From: UBA2988 sp965237965
GTDB taxonomy: Bacteria > Gemmatimonadota > Gemmatimonadetes > Longimicrobiales > Gaopeijiaceae
Direction: 5' to 3'
DNA: 64,000 bases
NCBI GenBank assembly: GCA_965237965.1
Contig: CBDEGT010000002.1
Location: 186,001 to 250,000, forward strand
The position numbers and the translations under genes were made by a program. Shown here piece after piece: positions 34,293-47,976 of this stretch. The notes beneath the pieces were generated by a model that did not search any database, was not told where the DNA came from, and was given only the letters and a program-made list of their open reading frames with translations. Numbering within the stretch: position 1 is the stretch's first letter; each line of letters opens with the position of its first letter.

Positions 34293-34499
34293 TCAGGACG
34301 ACGCGGTCTGGTACTTGCGCCTGAAGCGCTCGACCCGACCAGCCGTGTCGACCAGTCGCTGCTTGCCCGTGTAGAACGGATGACACACGGAGCAGATCTC
34401 GACGTGGATCTCATCCTGAGTGGACAGCGTATCGATGCGGTTTCCGCACGCGCAGACGATCGTCGTCTTCTTCACCTGGGGATGGATACCGTGCTTCAT
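34293..34499 (-). CDS. rpmE: 50S ribosomal protein L31, zinc type
   Basis: A 68-residue L31. The zinc-binding cysteines are visible in VCACGN and CSVCHPFYTG, so this is the zinc-containing form rather than the zinc-free paralogue used in zinc starvation. The ATG at 34499 (MKHGIHPQV) has a GAGGAG ribosome site six bases upstream; the frame upstream of this is noise. It precedes prfA. Confidence 0.96.
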   Translation of the reverse strand: MKHGIHPQVKKTTIVCACGNRIDTLSTQDEIHVEICSVCHPFYTGKQRLVDTAGRVERFRRKYQTASS

Positions 34500-34889
34500 A
34501 AACTTCTCCTCGAATCCGCGCTGACGACCGGAACCCAAGCAGCGGGAATATTAGGGAAGGACGGTCCTCTCTTCCAGTTGGTGAGGACGCGCTCGATCTC
34601 CCCCCGCGTGGTGCGTCTCGTCCACAATCAGGTCCTCGAGCCGGACCTTGAGCGCCACCTCACCCAGCGCATCCGCCTGATCCACCCGCGTCTTGTAGCG
34701 TTCGACGGTATCGCGCTCGGACTGGAGCGCGAGTTGGAGCATCCGTCGGTTGTCGGTCGTGATCGGCACCGGCGCGGGCACCGTGGTGGGAGTGCCACCG
34801 AGCGCCACGATCTTGTCGGCCACCCTTCTTCCCCGTCTTTGCCCTGTCGTCGTCCCTTTTTTTCTAGCCTGAGGAGTCCAGTCTCGCAT
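34496..34889 (-). pseudogene. ferritin-like protein fragment with frame break
   Basis: The segment ADKIVALGGTPTT ... MLQLALQSERDTVERYKTRV ... RLEDLIVDETHH is the C-terminal half of a ferritin/bacterioferritin-like four-helix protein. A run of six Gs (plus-strand C at 34600-34605) breaks it; removing one G continues AGEIERVLTNWKRG and the frame then ends in an ATGA overlap with rpmE. The N-terminal two helices (about 75 residues) are not found in any frame before lnt ends at 34864, so even after repair the gene is short. An ATG at 34889 overlaps lnt; a GTG at 34823 is another possible start. Confidence 0.6.
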
Positions 34890-36608
34890 CTGACCGGGCG
34901 CTCAAGCCGCGCGTCGGCGATCGTGCCCACGACGTCGTCCTCCCGGTGCCGCCCCCCGGACGCCCAAGCGCGCGACCGGTAAGGAGGGCGAGCACGAGGA
35001 GCAGCGCGGCGCCGGGTCCCACCAGGTCACCCGTCCGTGCGAATGAGGTCGGCTCGGCGGTGGCGCTCACGGGCGCCGTGAGCGCGCCGGTCGGGCCCAC
35101 GGTCAGCACGCGGCCAGCGGGATCGATCGACACGGCCGGCCCGCCGTTCGCGCTGCGCACGGCGCCGGTGCGCGTCTCGATCGCGCGCAGCGTCAGGTGG
35201 GCGATCTGCTGGGCGGCTCCCGCCCGTCGCGCGCCCGCGGTCCCGCCGAACCAAGCGTCGCTGGAAAGTGCGACTAGCGCGTTGGCGCCACCGCGCAGCA
35301 GCCGGCGCGCGTCCTCCGCGAACGCGACATCGTAGCATATTAGCACGCCGGCACGCAGCGATCCGACCGCGAGCACCGTCCCCACCTCCCCTGGGGTGTA
35401 GCCCCGTCGCTGTGGCTGGGGCCAGCCACCCCGGGGCAAGCGTGTTCCCGCGCTCGACCCCGGGAACCAGCCGTCGCTTATGGGCCACCACCGTAGGTTC
35501 GGGGACAGCGCTGGCGCCCGGGTCCGCCTCCACGCCTCGCTCCCCGTCCGGCTCATCCCCGATCTCGGTTGCGGTTCCGGGCACCGACTCGGTCACGAGC
35601 AAGGCGGAGTTGAAGAACCGGCCCCCTGAGGTCGTGACCGCACCCACGAGGAGAGGCGCCGCGAGCCCGTCGGCCTGGGTCCGCAGACGCCTGACCAGGG
35701 CGGACCTCTCAGTGGAGCCCGGCTCCAGGGGAAGGACCATCTCGGGAAGGACCACCAGATCTACGGGAGATGGCCCCGCAGCCAGCGCCCCCTCCACGGC
35801 CGAAACCGAGGCCTCGGCTCGCGCAGCAGACGGTCCCGCCGGGGGCACGTCCAGTGCGAGCGCGACCACATGAGCCACGGGACGGGTCACGAGTGAGCGA
35901 GCACGTCGTGCTCCCCACAAGACCCGGACCGACCACGAGCACCACCCCGGTCGCGAGAGCCATCGCCCGAAGCCGGGCCGGAATCCGGGCCGAAATCCGG
36001 TTGAATCCGGTCGGTTCGCCCTTCCAACCGATCATGGCGGTTGCCAACAAGCCGTTCACCAACGCCAACCAGCAGGTTACGCCGGTCACACCCACGAGCT
36101 CGGCCAGCCCCAGCGCCTGCGGCCACGTCACGAGCCCGAGCCCGATCGGCGCCCACGGAAAAGCGAGGCCGAAGGGAAGGTGGGCAAGGGTCCATTCGAG
36201 GGCCGTCCAGCCGATCGCCAGCGCGAGCGCCAGGGGTAGCGCGCGCGGGCCGGTCGACAGCCGACGCACACACCAGCTCGCGACACCTCCGAGGGAGGCG
36301 AGCGCGAGCAGGACCGTGGCGAACGCCGTCCACCCGATCGCCGTCCCGGCCACCGCTCCCATCGTCCACGGGAGCCAACGCAGCCCCCATCCGTGCTGAA
36401 CGAGCACTGCGAGGGCGCCGCTCTCGAACGCACGCACCCCGCCGGACTCCGCGGGCAGACGCGCGAGGTGCACGGCAAGGGGCGTGAGCACGAAGAACGG
36501 AAGAATCGGCGACGCCGCTGGCGGCGTCGCCGCCGCCAGGAGCATCCCGGACAGGAGCGGCCCCGCAAGCCGCCGGACCGAGAGCAACCCGGGGGGCTCG
36601 CCCGCCAC
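34864..36608 (-). pseudogene. lnt: apolipoprotein N-acyltransferase Lnt, two frame breaks
   Basis: Inner-membrane enzyme that adds the third acyl chain to lipoproteins. The first frame carries the membrane domain (ALALAIGWTALEWTLAHLPFG, shown by WTALEWTL). An extra G in the G4 run at 35913-35916 shifts to a second frame with the Glu region LVVLPEMVLPL and the Lys in AHKRRLVPGVER; a further shift at about 35429-35450 leads to the third frame with the Cys in GVLICYDVAF and SSDAWFG. Thus the Glu-Lys-Cys triad is preserved across three frames, which argues that the breaks are sequence errors. Start is probably the GTG at 36608, two bases after the DUF4105 stop. Confidence 0.78.
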
Positions 36609-36610
36609 GG

Positions 36611-37759
36611 CTACCGACGAGGCGATCCGCTGCCGGGCCGCGCGTCGCCGCCGCGACGCAGGCGAAGCAGCGCAGCGGCCAGCCCCAGATTCGCCGGAAC
36701 GGTCATCGCCAGGATCTCGCCGTTGCGCTGGGTGACACCCGGCAGCAGGTGCGCGGCCAGCCCGAGCATCGACAGGGCTGCGACCACGGCCGCCAGCTCG
36801 ACGGTGCCGCGCGACGGAGCGCGTCGCGCGAGCAGGGGGAGCACGAGCACGGCCACCCCGAGCGAGAGAGGGCTCACCTGGAGCAGGTTCCAGTTGGGAT
36901 ACCAGAAGACATGATCGGTGAACAACGCGCCCACGAGCACAGCACCGCCGACTCCGGCCATGGCGCTCCACCCTGCCCCGAGCAGGCCGAGCGAAACGAG
37001 GGCCCACGGGGACGGGAATCCCGCGAGCGCCACGAGCGCGAGCGCGAGCGCCGCTCCCACCGCAAGGAACCAGGGCAACGCGTTGGGCACCGTGGTGGGC
37101 TCGATCACCGCGGTCGAACCGTAGGCCTGGCGCTCGGTCAGGACGAGCGGACGCTCGACCCCTGCCTCATCCGGCACGCTGACGTCCCGCAGCGCATCCA
37201 TCAGCTCGACGGGCAGGAACGCCTCCTCCCACCGGTCGATCGGCCGGTCCGCCCTGCCCGAGAGGACGAGCTGAATGCCGGTGTACATGGCCGGCATCCC
37301 CCCCAGCAGGCGCCTCGTGTGGCGTCGGTACGTGGATCCGGTCGGTGCCCCCTCGAGCGCGGCGCGCAGGCGACCGTCGAGCACGGAGTCGAGCGCGTCG
37401 CGAACACGGGTCGAGCAGTTGTCACGGTAGTAGTCGTACGGGTAGAAGCGATTCTCGGGGAGCGCGTTGGTCTCGAGTATGCCTTGGAGCTCGGTCTTCT
37501 GGGATGCAGTGAGCGCGAGCTCCTGACTCCACACGGAGCGATCGTCCGTGATGTACGCAGACACCATGGCGTCGGTCTCGAAAGGCGCCATCCAGTAGAG
37601 CATGGTGCCTCGCAGGAGTCGAGCGAGGAAGCCCGGCTGGTCGAAGCTGAACATGCCCCAGTTGTAGGCGAGATCGACCCCGCTCACGGGGTCGCTGATC
37701 CAGAGGGCATTGTGGCCGAAGCGCTCCCACACCAGCTCGCCCGGTCCGATCGTGATCAA
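36611..37759 (-). CDS. DUF4105 / Lnb-like membrane protein
   Basis: The N-terminal half (to about residue 215) is the DUF4105 domain, also called the Lnb N-terminal periplasmic domain, with ERFGHNALW and YDYYRDNCSTRVRD; the C-terminal half has about five membrane helices. Lnb of enterococci moves an acyl chain within diacylglyceryl lipoproteins to make the lyso form, so a role in lipoprotein maturation is possible and fits its position beside lnt. The protein lacks a proper start: in-frame sequence extends upstream through a signal-peptide-like run (FALAIIPALPSTFG) to about 37905 with no ATG, GTG or TTG; one missing base in a C run would join it to the GTG at 37908. The coordinate given is only the first usable codon (TTG). 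Confidence 0.75.
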   Translation of the reverse strand: MITIGPGELVWERFGHNALWISDPVSGVDLAYNWGMFSFDQPGFLARLLRGTMLYWMAPFETDAMVSAYITDDRSVWSQELALTASQKTELQGILETNALPENRFYPYDYYRDNCSTRVRDALDSVLDGRLRAALEGAPTGSTYRRHTRRLLGGMPAMYTGIQLVLSGRADRPIDRWEEAFLPVELMDALRDVSVPDEAGVERPLVLTERQAYGSTAVIEPTTVPNALPWFLAVGAALALALVALAGFPSPWALVSLGLLGAGWSAMAGVGGAVLVGALFTDHVFWYPNWNLLQVSPLSLGVAVLVLPLLARRAPSRGTVELAAVVAALSMLGLAAHLLPGVTQRNGEILAMTVPANLGLAAALLRLRRGGDARPGSGSPRR

Positions 37760-37954
37760 GAAGACCCTCGGCCCCGCAATGGTGTCTGCCGAGGCCGCCT
37801 CCTGGACGACCGCCGGGCGGGCGATGGGAGCGACCGAGCCAACTCCAAACGTCGATGGCAGGGCCGGAATGATGGCCAGTGCGAACGCGGCTCCGGGGTC
37901 GGGGCCACCACGCTACGCGCTGGGACGCGAAGCGCGAGGCCCCGGCCGGTCGGC

Positions 37955-38971
37955 TCAGAGCTCGACCTCCCGACCCTCGGCGGCGGAGCGGTACGCCGCC
38001 TCGATTACCGCCATGAGCGCGCGCTGCTCTTCCGGGAGCGGCGCCTCGAGCTCCCCGGCCATGGCGCGCACGTACATGTCCAGCTCCCGGCGATACGCCG
38101 CGTGGTACGGGTTCTCCGCGCCGCGCGGTACGGGCTGATGGGGCGTGACGTCCAGCGGGCGCCCTCCCAGCTGCTTGAAGACCTGGAGCGGTGGAAGCGA
38201 AGCAGACCCTTCCGTGCCCATCACCCGGAAGAACTGACGATCCTCGCTGCTGAAGAAGCTCCAGGTGACCTCGACCGAAACCGCGGGTCCTCCGTCGGTG
38301 GCGATCAACACGACCGCGGAGTCCTCGACCTCGTAGTCACCGCTGAACGTGATCGCACGGACTCGGGTGACCGCGGGGTATCCGATCACATGCAAGCACA
38401 GGTCGATGGCGGGCACGCCCAGGTCCATGAGCGCGCCGCCCCCGGAGAGCTCGTAGCTCTGCCGCCAGGTCGGGCGCGTGAGGTGGAGCTTCCGATTGAG
38501 CCAGCTCCCCCGCACCTGGTACACCTGACCGAGCTCACCCCCCGCAACGAACGAGGCGAGTGCCGCCGCATCGGGCCGGAACCGATGGCTCATGCCGGCC
38601 ATCAGCACCTTGCCGGACTTGCGCGCTGCCCGAAGCAAACGATCGACGCCGCGCTCCGTGAACGCGAGCGGGCGCTCGACCAGCGCGTGCTTCCCGGCCT
38701 TGAGGGCTGCCAGTGCCTGGTCCTCGTGAAGGTGGTTCGGCGTCGAGATCACGACGGCGTCCACGAGTTCGCCCTCGAGCAGGTCCTGGTCGGTAACCAC
38801 GCGCTTGACGCCAAACCGGCCGGCGATCGCCTTCGCCTTCGGCTGGTCAGCGTCCGAGACGGCCACGACTTCGACGTCCGGGCGATCCGTGAGGATCGGC
38901 ATGTGGACGATCTGGCTGATGGCACCGGTACCGAGCACTCCGACCCGGACCGGCCGCCGCGACGCAATCAT
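37955..38971 (-). CDS. Gfo/Idh/MocA-family oxidoreductase
   Basis: NAD(P)-dependent dehydrogenase of 338 residues. The Rossmann motif is VGVLGTGAISQIVHMP, the family Glu-Lys-Pro motif is changed to VERPLA (Arg for Lys), and HRFRPD and GGGALMDLGVPAIDL match the C-terminal domain. The missing Lys of EKP may affect catalysis. Substrate, probably a sugar or cyclitol, cannot be told. It shares a 4-bp overlap with the exported protein gene upstream. Inositol dehydrogenases belong to this family, but the inositol genes 7 kb away are biosynthetic, so I make no link. Confidence 0.9.
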   Translation of the reverse strand: MIASRRPVRVGVLGTGAISQIVHMPILTDRPDVEVVAVSDADQPKAKAIAGRFGVKRVVTDQDLLEGELVDAVVISTPNHLHEDQALAALKAGKHALVERPLAFTERGVDRLLRAARKSGKVLMAGMSHRFRPDAAALASFVAGGELGQVYQVRGSWLNRKLHLTRPTWRQSYELSGGGALMDLGVPAIDLCLHVIGYPAVTRVRAITFSGDYEVEDSAVVLIATDGGPAVSVEVTWSFFSSEDRQFFRVMGTEGSASLPPLQVFKQLGGRPLDVTPHQPVPRGAENPYHAAYRRELDMYVRAMAGELEAPLPEEQRALMAVIEAAYRSAAEGREVEL

Positions 38972-39654
38972 TGCGGACCCTCCTCTCCCGGCGCCGCTCC
39001 GCCGAAGTGGAACTGAAAACCACCCCGGACCGCGGCGTAGCGTAGATCTTCGAGCAGCTCCAGCCGACCCACACCGTAGATGCGGAGCGATCCGGAGACG
39101 GGGAACTCGATTCCAGTATGGAGCCCCAACCCGGCCGAGACCGAGTCCAGCAAATCCTCGACGAACGTGCCGGTGATCGCGTCACCAGCGCCGTTCAAGA
39201 AGTGCACGGAGGCTCCCGCACCGGCGAAGGTGAGGAATCCATACGGCACGCGCCACACTACGTGTGCGTCGAGCGCGAGCGCGAGGTCGGACCAATCGAT
39301 CGGCCCGAGGCTGACTGCAGACGGAGGCGCGCCGGGCTGGGCGCGAGCGATCAGGTTGTCCACACGGTCCTCCAACTCGCCCACCTCGGCGGCCTTCATG
39401 CGCGACGACCAGTACGTAATCGAAGGAGCGACGCGTAGCCCCGGACCCAGGTATCCGAGGTCCATCCGCACCCCGTACGACGGCGTGGGCTCCACCTTGT
39501 CGGGCCAGAGAACGCCGACTTCAAGGCCGAAGCCTCTGAACGCCAGGTTCTCGTAGTCGAAGTCGGCGAGCTCCTGGGACTGCGCCGTATCGGCCCGGAC
39601 CAGGTGTACGCCCAACACCATCGAACACACTAGAATCGCCCTTCGCAACCGCAC
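38968..39654 (-). CDS. exported outer-membrane beta-barrel-like protein
   Basis: A 228-residue protein with a signal peptide (LRRAILVCSMVLGVHLVRA) and then alternating polar/aromatic strands typical of a small beta barrel (RGFGLEVGVLWP, YGVRMDLGYLG, GFLTFAGAGASVHF, RYAAVRGGFQFHFG). No named family is recognised. I use the GTG at 39654 because AGGAGG lies six bases before it; the frame itself opens with a TTG at 39678. It overlaps the oxidoreductase by four bases and follows hemL by about 40 bp. Confidence 0.75.
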   Translation of the reverse strand: MRLRRAILVCSMVLGVHLVRADTAQSQELADFDYENLAFRGFGLEVGVLWPDKVEPTPSYGVRMDLGYLGPGLRVAPSITYWSSRMKAAEVGELEDRVDNLIARAQPGAPPSAVSLGPIDWSDLALALDAHVVWRVPYGFLTFAGAGASVHFLNGAGDAITGTFVEDLLDSVSAGLGLHTGIEFPVSGSLRIYGVGRLELLEDLRYAAVRGGFQFHFGGAAPGEEGPQ

Positions 39655-39695
39655 CTCACCCCTCCTCTCTCGGATCAACGTGATAGCACCGACCG

Positions 39696-41002
39696 TCAGG
39701 AGCCCGCCGTGGGATTCGCCGCGACCCGCGCCGCCTCATCCGCCGCAGCCAGGGTCAGCTCGATCTCGGACTCCCCGTGCACCGTGGACACGAACCCCGC
39801 CTCGAACGCGGACGGCGCCAAGAACACGCCTCGCTCGAGCATCGCCCGATGGAAGCGCGCGAACGCACTGGTGTCGCTGGTCCTCGCCTCCTCGAAGGAT
39901 CGCGGAATCTCCTCTCGGAAAAACACCCCCAGCATCGACCCGACGGCCGAACCGCTCGCCGGCAGGCCTGCCGCGCGCACAGCGGATGCGATCCCATGCG
40001 CGACCCGCTGGGCGACCTGCTCCAGTCGCAGATACGGGTCGTTGGCCTCCAGCCACGCCAACTGCGCGTTTCCGGCAGCGGTCGCGAGCGGATTGCCCGA
40101 CAGAGTGCCCGCCTGATAAACCGGACCCTCCGGTGCGACGCGCTCCATCAGATCCCGCCGACCACCGTACGCACCGACCGGCAAACCGCCGCCGATCACC
40201 TTGCCGAGTGTGGTGAGATCGGGAGTGATGCCGAAACGAGCCTGCGCACCCCCGAGTGCCACTCGGAAGCCGGTCATTACCTCATCGAATACCAACAGCG
40301 CACCGTACCGGCGAGCCAGAGCTTGCAGCCCCTCTAGGAAGCCGGGGAGCGGCTCGATCAGACCGGCGTTGCCGATTACTGGCTCGACGAACACGGCTGC
40401 GATCGCGTCACCCTTGCGCCGTAGGACGTCGGCGACGGCGTCCAGGTCGTTGAACGGGACCACCGCCGTGTCTCCCGCGCTACCGCGCGTTACCCCTGGG
40501 GAATCTGGGAGGCCGAGCGTCGCCACACCACTGCCCGCGGACACCAGGAAGGCGTCACCGTGGCCATGGTAGCACCCGGTGAACTTGAGCAAGCCGTCAC
40601 GCCCGGTCGCGGCCCGCGCAAGGCGCAGGGCGCTCATAGTGGCCTCGGTGCCGCTGTTCACGAGCCGCACCATCTCGATCCCGGGCACGAGGCGCACGAT
40701 GCGCTCGGCGAGCTCGACCTCGGCGACGGTCGGAGCGCCGAAGCTGGTGCCGAGCTCCAGCTGGGCTCGCACGGCGTCGACCACGACCGGTGGAGTGTGC
40801 CCGAGGATGAGCGGCCCCCAGGAGAGCACGTAGTCCACGTAGCGGCGGCCATCCGTGTCCCAAAGGTAGGGACCGTCCCCGCGATCCACGAAGAACGGTG
40901 TCGAGCCGACCCCGCGGAACGATCGGACGGGGGAGTTGACACCTCCCGGGATCAGCTCCATCGCTCGCTGCCACAGCTCGTCTGCGGTGCGGCCGACACC
41001 GC

Positions 41003-41006
<4 letters not shown>
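39696..41006 (-). CDS. hemL: glutamate-1-semialdehyde 2,1-aminomutase
   Basis: PLP enzyme making 5-aminolevulinate in the C5 heme pathway. Signatures: MELIPGGVNSPVRSFRGVG, NSGTEATMSALRLAR, CYHGHGDAFL, DEVMTGFR, and the PLP Lys in TLGKVIGGGLPVGAYGG. Length 436 residues. The start GTG at 41006 overlaps the rimO stop by four bases (GTGA); the frame upstream of it is noise. hemA is not in the window. Confidence 0.97.
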
Positions 41007-42526
<1,520 letters not shown>

Positions 42527-42551
42527 CGATGGGCGATCGTAAGGGCGGTCG

Positions 42552-43205
42552 TCACCGGGTTATGACCTGGGCCCCAGCAGGAGGCGTGAAACTGAACGGG
42601 TCCGGAGCAAGCTTCGGATTCACAGCGATCGCCCCCAACGTGATGGTCCGCACAGAGCCGTTCTCCTCGCGGATCACCACTCTACGAACGTGCCCGTCTC
42701 TCGCGTCGATCCACAACTCTGCGGTCCGATACGGGGCGGGCCGAATCGGAGTGAGCGAGAGACGCTCCACTGCGTGGCCATCGAGTACCTCGCCACCGTG
42801 GTGCTCCGCCCGGTACTTGGAGCGCGGCGAATCGAGAAACTCGGCGTAGAAATCGATCCCCCGGGGGCCACCGGCGAGTGGGGCACGCAGCACCTGCTTC
42901 GCGTCCACGCTCGGCTGATACAACCAGAGCCAGGTACCGTCGGAAACCACCAGGTCGCCCGCCGGCTCGGTGAAGTGCATGGAAAAACGGTCGGGGCGGC
43001 GGCTGCAGAGCCTGCCTCGACCGATGCGATCCTCGTCGAGGAGGGGCACCGTTAGGGTCTGACGGAAGTCCGCGCACACGCCGTCCGCTGCTCGATAGAC
43101 GCGGCTGGCCTCCTCGAGCACTGCGAAGGGGTCGGACCCGATTTGCCCCGCCGCCCCGGAGAGCACGGTGGTCAGGGCGAACGCGGCGAGGGCGGTGGTG
43201 CGCAC
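42552..43205 (-). CDS. lolA: outer-membrane lipoprotein carrier protein LolA
   Basis: Periplasmic chaperone carrying lipoproteins from LolCDE to the outer membrane. A signal peptide starts at the GTG at 43205 (VRTTALAAFALTTVLSGAAG). The mature part shows the LolA half-barrel pattern with CADFRQTL, GRLCSRRPDRFSMHF, DGTWLWLYQPS and LTPIRPAPYRTAELWID. Cys residues in CADF and RLCSR are unusual and could form a disulphide. Length 217 residues. The 121 bp between ftsK and this gene hold no feature I can support. Confidence 0.92.
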   Translation of the reverse strand: MRTTALAAFALTTVLSGAAGQIGSDPFAVLEEASRVYRAADGVCADFRQTLTVPLLDEDRIGRGRLCSRRPDRFSMHFTEPAGDLVVSDGTWLWLYQPSVDAKQVLRAPLAGGPRGIDFYAEFLDSPRSKYRAEHHGGEVLDGHAVERLSLTPIRPAPYRTAELWIDARDGHVRRVVIREENGSVRTITLGAIAVNPKLAPDPFSFTPPAGAQVITR

Positions 43206-43326
43206 GTATCGAGGGGTCGGAGGAATGCAGGCCGAATGTCGTACCCGGTGCTCGGGAGGCGGGGTCCGGCCACTGGCGCAGCTCGCGCACAAGGTGCGAG
43301 CGAGCAGAGACAGGGATCGCGCGGTC

Positions 43327-45721
<2,395 letters not shown>

Positions 45722-45732
<11 letters not shown>

Positions 45733-46447
45733 CTGCGCTCCTGATCATGCGGTCGGACAGCTCCGGCACGAGGTGGTGGGCGTCGACGCGCGCGCACCAG
45801 CGCACGTCCTCTTCCAGGCCGATTGCGGTGAGCGCCCGGCCCCCGGCGCAGCGCATGAGGAAGTCCGCGTCCGGGGTGAAGCTACTGGCGAGCGCAAGCG
45901 CAGCGCTCCCGGCGTCGTCCAGCTCGAGTGCGGCGCCGAGCCGGTCGGCCAACCGGCTCACCAGAATCCCCGCACAGAGCGCATCGTCGATGGCGAACTG
46001 CTCCTCGCGGCCAGCACACACGATCGTGAGTCGCTCCGCATCGACTACGCTGCCCGCGACCGCGGAGAGGTTCACGAGCGACGCAATTACAACGCGATCG
46101 GCATCGGCCGACGCCACGAGCGCGGCCGTCCCGTTCGTCGTACTCATCACGACGCGCTTTCCGCCCACACTGTCGGGCGTGAAATCGGTAGGCGAGTTGC
46201 CCAGGTCGAACCCCTCGATCCAGTGGCCGCGACGCTCGCCCGCGAGCAGCGCGTCCTTGCGGCCGAGCGACGTCGCCAGCTTGATGGCATCCTTGATCGA
46301 CACGACCGGATAGATGGCCTCCGCGCCAGCCGCGAGTGCCGCTACGACGCTGCTCGTTGCGCGAAGCACGTCGATCACTACGGCCGTCTGGTCCTGCAGG
46401 CCCTGGCCCTCGACTTCCTGGAGGGTGAAGAAGACGGTCGCCTTCAC
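45722..46447 (-). CDS. comB: 2-phosphosulfolactate phosphatase family (ComB-like)
   Basis: A 241-residue protein of the ComB family: VVIDVLRATSSVVAALAAGA, LAGERRG, FDLGNSP, STTNGTAAL. In methanogens ComB is the second step of coenzyme M synthesis; many bacteria without coenzyme M carry homologues of unsettled role, possibly sulfolactate metabolism or another 2-hydroxyacid phosphate. It is placed between accC (4-bp overlap) and ftsK (11-bp overlap). ComA and ComC are not in the window. Confidence 0.87.
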
Positions 46448-47811
46448 GGACCCTGCTTCGCCACCGCCCGCTCGGCCGTGAACTGATCCACAAAGCTCGT
46501 GTCCACGTCTCCAGCGATGAACCGCTCGTCGCGCACGACATCGGAATGGAAGGGAATCGTCGTGTGGACCCCCTCGATCACGAACGAGCCGAGGGCGTTC
46601 CGTGCCCGCGAGAGCGCTTCGTCGCGCGTGTTTCCGAACACGATCAGCTTGGCAAGCAGAGAATCGTAGTGCGGCGGAACCCGGTACCCCGAGTACACGT
46701 GCGTATCCAGCCGCACCCCGGGGCCCCCGGGCGGGTGGAACGTGGTGATCAACCCGGGCGACGGCGAGAAGCCGCGATCGGGATCCTCCGCGTTGACCCG
46801 GAACTCGATCGCCCAGCCGCGATGGGCGATCGACCTCTTCGGGAACGAGAGTGGCTGTCCGGCCGCCACGCGAATCTGTTCCTTCACCAGATCCAGCGAG
46901 GTGGTTACCTCCGTGACCGGATGCTCGACCTGGATCCGCGTGTTCATCTCGATGAAGAAGAAGTCACCCCCCGGCTCGAGCAGGAACTCGACGGTGCCCG
47001 CTCCCACGTAGTCGATCGCCGTTGCAGCCTTGATCGCCGCTTCGCCCATGCGCTCACGCAGGTCTGGGCCGAGCGCGGGCGAAGGCGCCTCCTCGATCAG
47101 CTTCTGGTGCCGCCGCTGGACGGAGCAGTCGCGCTCCCCGAGGTGAACGATGCGGCCTTGAGAGTCGCCGAACACCTGGAACTCGACATGCCTGGGCCGC
47201 TCGATCATTCGCTCGAGGTAGACACCCGGGTCGTTGAACGCCGCCTGCGCCTCGGTCTGGGCCTGCTGCAACAGCTTGGCGAAACTGTCGGGGTCGCATG
47301 CGACCCGCATCCCCTTCCCGCCTCCGCCGGCTGAAGCCTTGATCATGATCGGATAGCCGATCTCGGCCGCTGCCGCGGTCGCCTCGGCTGGGTCCTTCAC
47401 CACCCCGGGCGTACCGGGCACGGTCGGCACTCCATGCTCGATCATGGTGCGCCGCGCGGTCGCCTTGTCCCCCATCGCGCGGATCTGTTCCGGATTAGGG
47501 CCGATGAAGACGATCCCGGAGCGCGCGCAGATCTCGCTGAACTCGGCGTTCTCGGCGAGAAAGCCGTAGCCGGGATGGATCGCCTCGGCTCCGGTGATCT
47601 CGGCAGCGGCGATGATGCTGGGGATGTTGAGGTAGCTCTCGCACGCCGGCGCGGGCCCGATGCACACATCCTCGTCGGCGAAGCGCACGTGCAGCGACTC
47701 ACGGTCTGCCTCCGAGTACGTTGCTACCGCTCGCACGCCCAGCTCGTGGCACGCCCGGATGATGCGCAGGGCGATCTCACCCCGGTTCGCGATCAGAATC
47801 TTTTTGAACAA
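46444..47811 (-). CDS. accC: acetyl-CoA carboxylase, biotin carboxylase subunit
   Basis: ATP-dependent carboxylation of biotin on AccB. Features: KILIANRGEIALRIIRAC at the start (first part KILIANRGEIALRI), PGYGFLAEN, ATP-grasp loop KASAGGGGKGMR, EMNTRIQVEHPVTE and RDCSVQRRHQK. Length 455 residues. It lies 165 bp after accB; that gap contains no gene or clear terminator. comB follows with a 4-bp overlap. accA and accD are not in the window. Confidence 0.97.
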   Translation of the reverse strand: MFKKILIANRGEIALRIIRACHELGVRAVATYSEADRESLHVRFADEDVCIGPAPACESYLNIPSIIAAAEITGAEAIHPGYGFLAENAEFSEICARSGIVFIGPNPEQIRAMGDKATARRTMIEHGVPTVPGTPGVVKDPAEATAAAAEIGYPIMIKASAGGGGKGMRVACDPDSFAKLLQQAQTEAQAAFNDPGVYLERMIERPRHVEFQVFGDSQGRIVHLGERDCSVQRRHQKLIEEAPSPALGPDLRERMGEAAIKAATAIDYVGAGTVEFLLEPGGDFFFIEMNTRIQVEHPVTEVTTSLDLVKEQIRVAAGQPLSFPKRSIAHRGWAIEFRVNAEDPDRGFSPSPGLITTFHPPGGPGVRLDTHVYSGYRVPPHYDSLLAKLIVFGNTRDEALSRARNALGSFVIEGVHTTIPFHSDVVRDERFIAGDVDTSFVDQFTAERAVAKQGP

Positions 47812-47976
47812 GGGAGGCTAGCCGCGAAGTGGGATGCAGGTGCGGTGCAAACGCCTACCACCCGCGAGAGCGTTCAAATCCGTGCAAGGTAAGAAGGGCG
47901 CGGGGGCCCGAGTGAGGAAGGCTTCCTGCCTTTCGCAGCGAGGGGACCCGAAGCGCGACGCCGCCATGCGCGGATT

